A stretch of 64,000 nt of DNA from the NCBI GenBank assembly GCA_902776835.1, contig CACYRK010000003.1:62001-126000 (forward strand), in the 5' to 3' direction. A program made the position numbers and the translations under genes. The DNA comes from an uncultured Bacteroidales bacterium. GTDB lineage: Bacteria > Bacteroidota > Bacteroidia > Bacteroidales > Muribaculaceae. Shown here in pieces: positions 60,458 to 64,000 of the stretch (positions within the stretch are counted from its first letter, which is position 1; the number at the start of each line of letters is the position of its first letter). Below the pieces are notes generated by a model, which was not told the DNA's origin, did no database searches, and saw nothing but the letters and a program-made list of their open reading frames with translations.

Positions 60458-61681
60458 ATGACATTTAGTCGATTGAAAGCAACTACGATGGCACTTGTGG
60501 CAACAATTTTGCTTGCCACAAGTGCCATTGTCATGGCCCAGCCGCAAGTACCGTGGACCAACGGTGGCCCGTTGCTGCCCGACAGCAGCAACTTCGTCAC
60601 CGCCAGTCTGCTCATCGCTTCTCCCGGCGAAGCAATTTACTCTACTTATGGCCATGCAGCCATTCGCATGGAGTGCCCAGTGCATAATTTGGACTATTGC
60701 TTCAGTTTTGAGCAAGAAGCTGATATGGGAGGTTTTATCAAGTTTTTTGTTGGCAAGACCGATGCTCACATGGTGGCAGTACCTACGGTAAAGTTTCTAA
60801 CTGAATTTAACAAAGAAGGTCGCGAGGTGAAGCAATATATACTTAATCTCACTACTCATGAGAAGAAAGAACTATGGCGATTGCTTGATAATGACTATGT
60901 GGATGAGGAAGTGCGACATTTCAACCTCCTTCAAAACAACTGCTCTTCGGTGTCGCTAATGGCGATTGAAAACGTTGTTACAGATGAAACTATTGACTTC
61001 AACGGATGGCCAGAAGAATTTAAGATGAACAATGGCAAGGTGTTCAGATTAATGACAAAATCTTCTCCTTGGTTAGAGTTTATTAGTATCACATTAGGCG
61101 GAACAGAGAGTGATGCTTTCTGGGAGCAAGAGCAAAGAGCAGCTCCTGCATTATTGACAAAAGTTATTAAAAAGGCTGAAATTGTTGATGCAAATGGCAA
61201 TCGCCGTCCAATGATTAATGACGAAAAACAAATATTTCCTCTTAAAAACAGATTTGAAGCATCGCCAGTAACTCCTTTTTGGGTATTTAGCTTGCTTTTT
61301 CTTGCCGTTTCGTTAATCACCTTAGCTCAGTTTAAATGGAAACTGAAATGGCCTATGCGAGCACTTGACATTCTACTGATGGTGCTTGTTACTGCCGTGG
61401 GGTTTTTCTTGATTTACACCAGTTTTGTGTCGGGGCTTTTTGGCAAGCATTGGAATTGGTATTTGATTCCGTTCAATCCGTTGCCGCTGATTATTTGGCT
61501 GATTTGGCGCAAGCGCAAAGGATTCTATAAGGTTTATCTGCTCTACACTGTTGTGCTGGTGCTCTTTATCCTTGCCACACCACTCAGCGAGCAACTCGAC
61601 CTGCCACACCAACTCATCACCGCCACCCTTGCCGTGCGATGCCTCTACAACTACTACGAGGGCCGTCGCCAAGCCACCTAA
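60458..61681 (+). CDS. DUF4105 envelope protein (Lnb-like), N-terminal thiol domain plus four helices
   Basis: The 407-residue protein has a signal-like start, then a DUF4105 domain with the family's conserved histidine (YSTYGHAAIRME, H66) and cysteine (LLQNNCSSVSLM). The last 140 residues hold about four membrane helices (FWVFSLLFLAVSLITLAQF is the first). In Bacteroides a DUF4105 protein has been reported as a lipoprotein N-acyltransferase (Lnb); this gene could serve that role, though several paralogues usually exist. It follows the large secreted protein by 12 bases. The central part is AT-richer than its ends. Confidence 0.8.
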   Translation: MTFSRLKATTMALVATILLATSAIVMAQPQVPWTNGGPLLPDSSNFVTASLLIASPGEAIYSTYGHAAIRMECPVHNLDYCFSFEQEADMGGFIKFFVGKTDAHMVAVPTVKFLTEFNKEGREVKQYILNLTTHEKKELWRLLDNDYVDEEVRHFNLLQNNCSSVSLMAIENVVTDETIDFNGWPEEFKMNNGKVFRLMTKSSPWLEFISITLGGTESDAFWEQEQRAAPALLTKVIKKAEIVDANGNRRPMINDEKQIFPLKNRFEASPVTPFWVFSLLFLAVSLITLAQFKWKLKWPMRALDILLMVLVTAVGFFLIYTSFVSGLFGKHWNWYLIPFNPLPLIIWLIWRKRKGFYKVYLLYTVVLVLFILATPLSEQLDLPHQLITATLAVRCLYNYYEGRRQAT

Positions 61682-61700
61682 AATCAGCACACAAGGCGTT

Positions 61701-61890
61701 TAACCCAAATCGGTCATTAGAAATTATGTCAGAACAGAATTTGTTTTGAGAGTATTGCTGTTGGTGAAATCGAAGGCATAGCGGGCTATGGCGAGATTTC
61801 AGTGGCAGCAAGACGCCAAAACAAAACTGTTATGGTATAATTAGGCCTAAAAAAATAATATAATACCGTTCTTGTGACCGATTTGGGTTA
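61701..61890. mobile_element. MITE-like element with 16-bp perfect terminal inverted repeats
   Basis: TAACCCAAATCGGTCA (61701-61716) and TGACCGATTTGGGTTA (61875-61890) are exact reverse complements 190 bp apart end to end. If the flanking TA is the target duplication, the element itself is ACCC...GGGT, as in IS630/Tc1-type insertions. The interior has no open reading frame, so it would be non-autonomous. Its right end provides the stop codon (61888-61890) of the next minus-strand gene. Confidence 0.6.
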
Positions 61891-62661
61891 CGGTTGGGGG
61901 GTTGGATGGGTGGAGTTCGCTATGAGGTGCTTGCGGAGTTTGCTGCACATGGGGATGAAGATAATCACCGACACGATTCCGGCAATCAGGGCGCAGGTCA
62001 CGGGTACAATCAGGCTGAAGAGCATGTCGACTTTCTCCTTGGCAATGACAATTGAGAGCCACTTGATTCCTTGGCGGCGTATCACGATAAAGGCGGCTCG
62101 GGAAGCCTTGGCAATGTACTTGGGGCCGATGCGTTTCACCAATTGCCGCCCCAGCCATCCCACTACGCTTTTCATCTTCTGCAGGAGCGGGTACTTGCCC
62201 AGCATTAGCCCGGAACTCTCGATGGCTACGACTTTCTGTACCGACTTTGTTTCATCGGCATGCTCGTCGTCGGCTGTGCCGTATAACAGGATTATGCGTT
62301 GCATAGCCATGTAGAGGCACGCTTGGAAGAATGCGATGTCGACGGCGCAGGCAATCACAATCCCCCAGATGCTCTCGGGGAAGCAGGTAAAGAACGACAT
62401 CAGAAATACCATAAAGCCAAAAGTGCGTATTATCGACTTGTACTGCTTCGCCTTCTGCTTGTCGGTGAGGACGCTTGACAATGATGTCTCCAGGGCCTTG
62501 CCACACATCTCATCCTCGTTGTCGCGATAGAAGCGTCGCACCACCTTGCGCGTGTATCTCTCTTTGTTGAGACGCACCACATTGATTCTCAGCACGAGCG
62601 ACAGTAGCCACGCGTACTTATCCATGCAGAAGGCAGCCAGGTTTTTAATCTTGTCAAGCAA
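61888..62661 (-). CDS. Membrane protein of unknown function, 3' end inside a MITE end
   Basis: The 257-residue protein has basic helices and about three to four hydrophobic segments (GFMVFLMSFFTCFPESIWGI, then a neighbouring FFQACLYMAMQ, and LFSLIVPVTCALIAGIVSVI). The region with GPKYIAKASRAAFIVIRRQG and VPVTCALIAGIVS is weakly like EcsC proteins. I cannot name the family. Its last residues (ANSTHPTPQP) and its TAA fall at and within the terminal repeat of the MITE-like element, so the natural C-terminus may have been replaced. The 207-base gap upstream shows no gene. Confidence 0.55.
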   Translation of the reverse strand: MLDKIKNLAAFCMDKYAWLLSLVLRINVVRLNKERYTRKVVRRFYRDNEDEMCGKALETSLSSVLTDKQKAKQYKSIIRTFGFMVFLMSFFTCFPESIWGIVIACAVDIAFFQACLYMAMQRIILLYGTADDEHADETKSVQKVVAIESSGLMLGKYPLLQKMKSVVGWLGRQLVKRIGPKYIAKASRAAFIVIRRQGIKWLSIVIAKEKVDMLFSLIVPVTCALIAGIVSVIIFIPMCSKLRKHLIANSTHPTPQP

Positions 62662-62868
62662 AGCAATCAGTTTAATCCGTTGGCGGAATTAATTGGTTGG
62701 TGAAACAAAGACAAAAAGCCGTGCGCATTGTTGATTTCAGTGATTTAGCGGTGCGCTTAAATGCGACAAAAATCATCTATTGGCACAACTTGAAGGCAAA
62801 TTTCGTCATAATTCTTGAGGTGTGCAAACATTCCGCTCAAGATTTTGTAAATGCCTCGGCCAGTGGGT

Positions 62869-63837
62869 TTATCGGGGTGAGTGGATCAGGGAGAAAACTG
62901 CGCCGTAGTGTTTGAAGCCTTTTCTCGTTATGTAGGCGCGGTTATTGTGGAGTTCAAGCAAGTCGTTGTCGAGGCAAAAATCAATAGTTTCTTTTATGGT
63001 GTCGTAATAACAAAGTTCTTTGAGTCGGTCGACAGAGAAGGAACCATTATAGGCCGAAATGGCTATGTATTTCGAGGCCAACTCGTTACTTGGCAGGCGA
63101 TAGGTGTATTCTTCGGGGTAGGATGTGTCATTCAGCAAGTGCTGAATCGGTTGGTTTTTCCCTTTGTTGTAGGAAACGCCTGCCGAGCACATGCTTTGGG
63201 CTGAAATGCCAAATCCCCTGTATGGCGCTCCGTTGATCATTCTCTCGCGAATATAGGAGGACACCCCCTGGTCGTCGGCATCAACTGAAAAGGTGTTTTG
63301 GCCAAACCGGGCAACGTATCCCATGTTAATCAGCCCGTCATAATAGTGACTGTATTGGTCGTACAAAGTTTCTTTGGGATAAGTTTTCGCCGAAGGAATC
63401 ATGTTGGTTCTCAACTCGTAAAGTGTCACTTGTTGAGGGTGGAGCAGTTTGATTAACTGTAAATCCTTTTCAATCGACGATTCATCCTGCCCGTGGATGC
63501 CATACATAAAATCCAAGTTTATTTTTTCGATGCCAATTTCCCGTGCTTTATCTATCCAGGCCTGCATTTGCCGTTCTTCGGCATTTTCGCGCCCGTGGCT
63601 TTTCATAATTGAATGACATGATGATTGAACTCCCAGCGACGACTCGCAATACATCGGGTTGGAATAATTGCGCATGTATATCTCCAGCACCTTAAGATTC
63701 TTGTTGTAGGGGTAGTTCGAGCATTTGCAGTCTGCCCCACGGTTCATCGATTTGGTGAAATACACATGTGGTATGGTGTCGATGTGGATGTCTTCCAAGT
63801 CGATGTAATGCTTATGGCAAAAATCATTTACCTTCAT
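62869..63837 (-). CDS. HemN/HemW-like radical-SAM family protein, apparently lacking its N-terminal half
   Basis: The 322-residue frame matches the later half of coproporphyrinogen III oxidase-like proteins: SLGVQSS, INLDFMYGIHGQDESSIEKD, YELRTNM, and a C-terminal winged-helix-like part (DNDLLELHNNRAYITRKGF). The first 60 residues contain CKCSNYPYN but no complete CxxxCxxC cluster motif and no GGGTP motif, so the catalytic N-terminal half is missing or decayed. Its start overlaps the stop of another truncated frame as ATGA. It is either a remnant or a variant that lost the iron-sulfur cluster. Confidence 0.6.
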   Translation of the reverse strand: MKVNDFCHKHYIDLEDIHIDTIPHVYFTKSMNRGADCKCSNYPYNKNLKVLEIYMRNYSNPMYCESSLGVQSSCHSIMKSHGRENAEERQMQAWIDKAREIGIEKINLDFMYGIHGQDESSIEKDLQLIKLLHPQQVTLYELRTNMIPSAKTYPKETLYDQYSHYYDGLINMGYVARFGQNTFSVDADDQGVSSYIRERMINGAPYRGFGISAQSMCSAGVSYNKGKNQPIQHLLNDTSYPEEYTYRLPSNELASKYIAISAYNGSFSVDRLKELCYYDTIKETIDFCLDNDLLELHNNRAYITRKGFKHYGAVFSLIHSPR

Positions 63838-63995
63838 GCAACTCGGGCAGCGCCTCCGCCATGATGGCCGCCAAGGTTGCTCCCAAAGACGAAAATCTCG
63901 TCGGGCTTTAATGAGCGAATCATTTCTGGGGTGTACTGCGGACGGGCTACGCCATTGTATAAACGCCCAGTTCCGGTATTATGCGTATCATTCAT
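63834..63995 (-). pseudogene. Fragment of a macro-like / A1S_2505-type phage protein gene
   Basis: The 53-codon frame, which may extend beyond the window, reads ARPQYTPEMIRSLKPDEIFV then FGSNLGGHHGGGAARVA and stops. The IFVFGSNL.G.HGGGAA segment is the recognisable core of a family of about 150 residues (A1S_2505-type phage-linked proteins), whose downstream two thirds are missing here. The stop overlaps the start of the HemN-like frame, so the point looks like a recombination junction. Confidence 0.5.
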
Positions 63996-64000
63996 ATGGC

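Noticed and set aside
62697..62915. 72-codon plus-strand frame between the membrane protein and HemN-like genes
   Set aside because: It overlaps the end of the HemN-like gene, has no promoter or recognisable feature, and is short enough to arise by chance.
1..64000. rRNA or tRNA genes
   Set aside because: No cloverleaf-like stretch with CCA-type end or rRNA core sequence was seen in any intergenic gap; most gaps are filled by promoters, hairpins and repeats.

Overview
The window looks like chromosomal DNA of a GC-rich Bacteroidales species (Muribaculaceae- or Prevotellaceae-like; the genus cannot be fixed from sequence alone). The evidence is a SusC/SusD polysaccharide locus, Bacteroidales-typical families (DUF4254, DUF4923, DUF4105, BspA-type leucine-rich repeats, carboxynorspermidine dehydrogenase), A-rich leaders without clear Shine-Dalgarno sites, and many copies of the Bacteroidetes promoter (TTTG, about 20 nt, TAnnTTTG). 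No rRNA, tRNA, CRISPR array or prophage was seen.

Layout. 1-3592: the 3' part of an AAA/DUF4143 ATPase, two tandem hairpins, then two tandem secreted histidine phosphatases (MINPP/phytase type). 3684-7719: a zinc-ribbon membrane protein, a GNAT-like protein and pgi. 7913-13929: carboxynorspermidine dehydrogenase, metG and a membrane pyrophosphatase, arranged convergently around strong terminators. 14561-18259: an NlpC/P60 peptidase, a solitary HigA-type regulator, and the operon SDR-ribF-upp. 18453-20270: a zinc-ribbon/YARHG protein and a gene broken by one amber codon. 20693-28228: OPT transporter, aspartate aminotransferase, TauE-like exporter, DUF4923 lipoprotein and pheT. 28361-31619: MerR/GyrI-like regulator, yebC, HAD phosphatase and an Lrp regulator.

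32047-40252 is a polysaccharide utilization locus: SusC, SusD, a surface glycan-binding protein and a GH128 enzyme (family activity: beta-1,3-glucanase). The last two genes both end in a dockerin-like double calcium-loop module, which is unusual because no cohesin is visible here. 40463-46208 holds a BspA-like protein, a housekeeping operon (spoU-type methylase, yccF, esterase, rnhB), an orphan promoter that may drive a small RNA, and an ECF sigma / anti-sigma-like / secreted-protein operon.

The most unusual part is repeat- and transposase-related. A RAYT-type transposase (46651-47460) is flanked on both sides by direct copies of a two-hairpin REP doublet, with another REP copy 26 kb away. 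A second, unrelated Y1 transposase (56253-57233) carries a C-terminal DprA/Smf-like Rossmann domain and is preceded by its own hairpin repeats. A 190-bp MITE-like element with perfect 16-bp ends (61701-61890) supplies the stop codon of its neighbour. At the right edge two apparently truncated genes are joined at an ATGA overlap.

The rest of 47901-60445 contains a lysine/glutamate-rich secreted helix protein behind an 11-bp minisatellite, a DUF4254/GT9 pair, a flippase-like protein, rsmA, mgtE and two large secreted proteins, one of them mosaic in base composition. A DUF4105 (Lnb-like) envelope protein follows.
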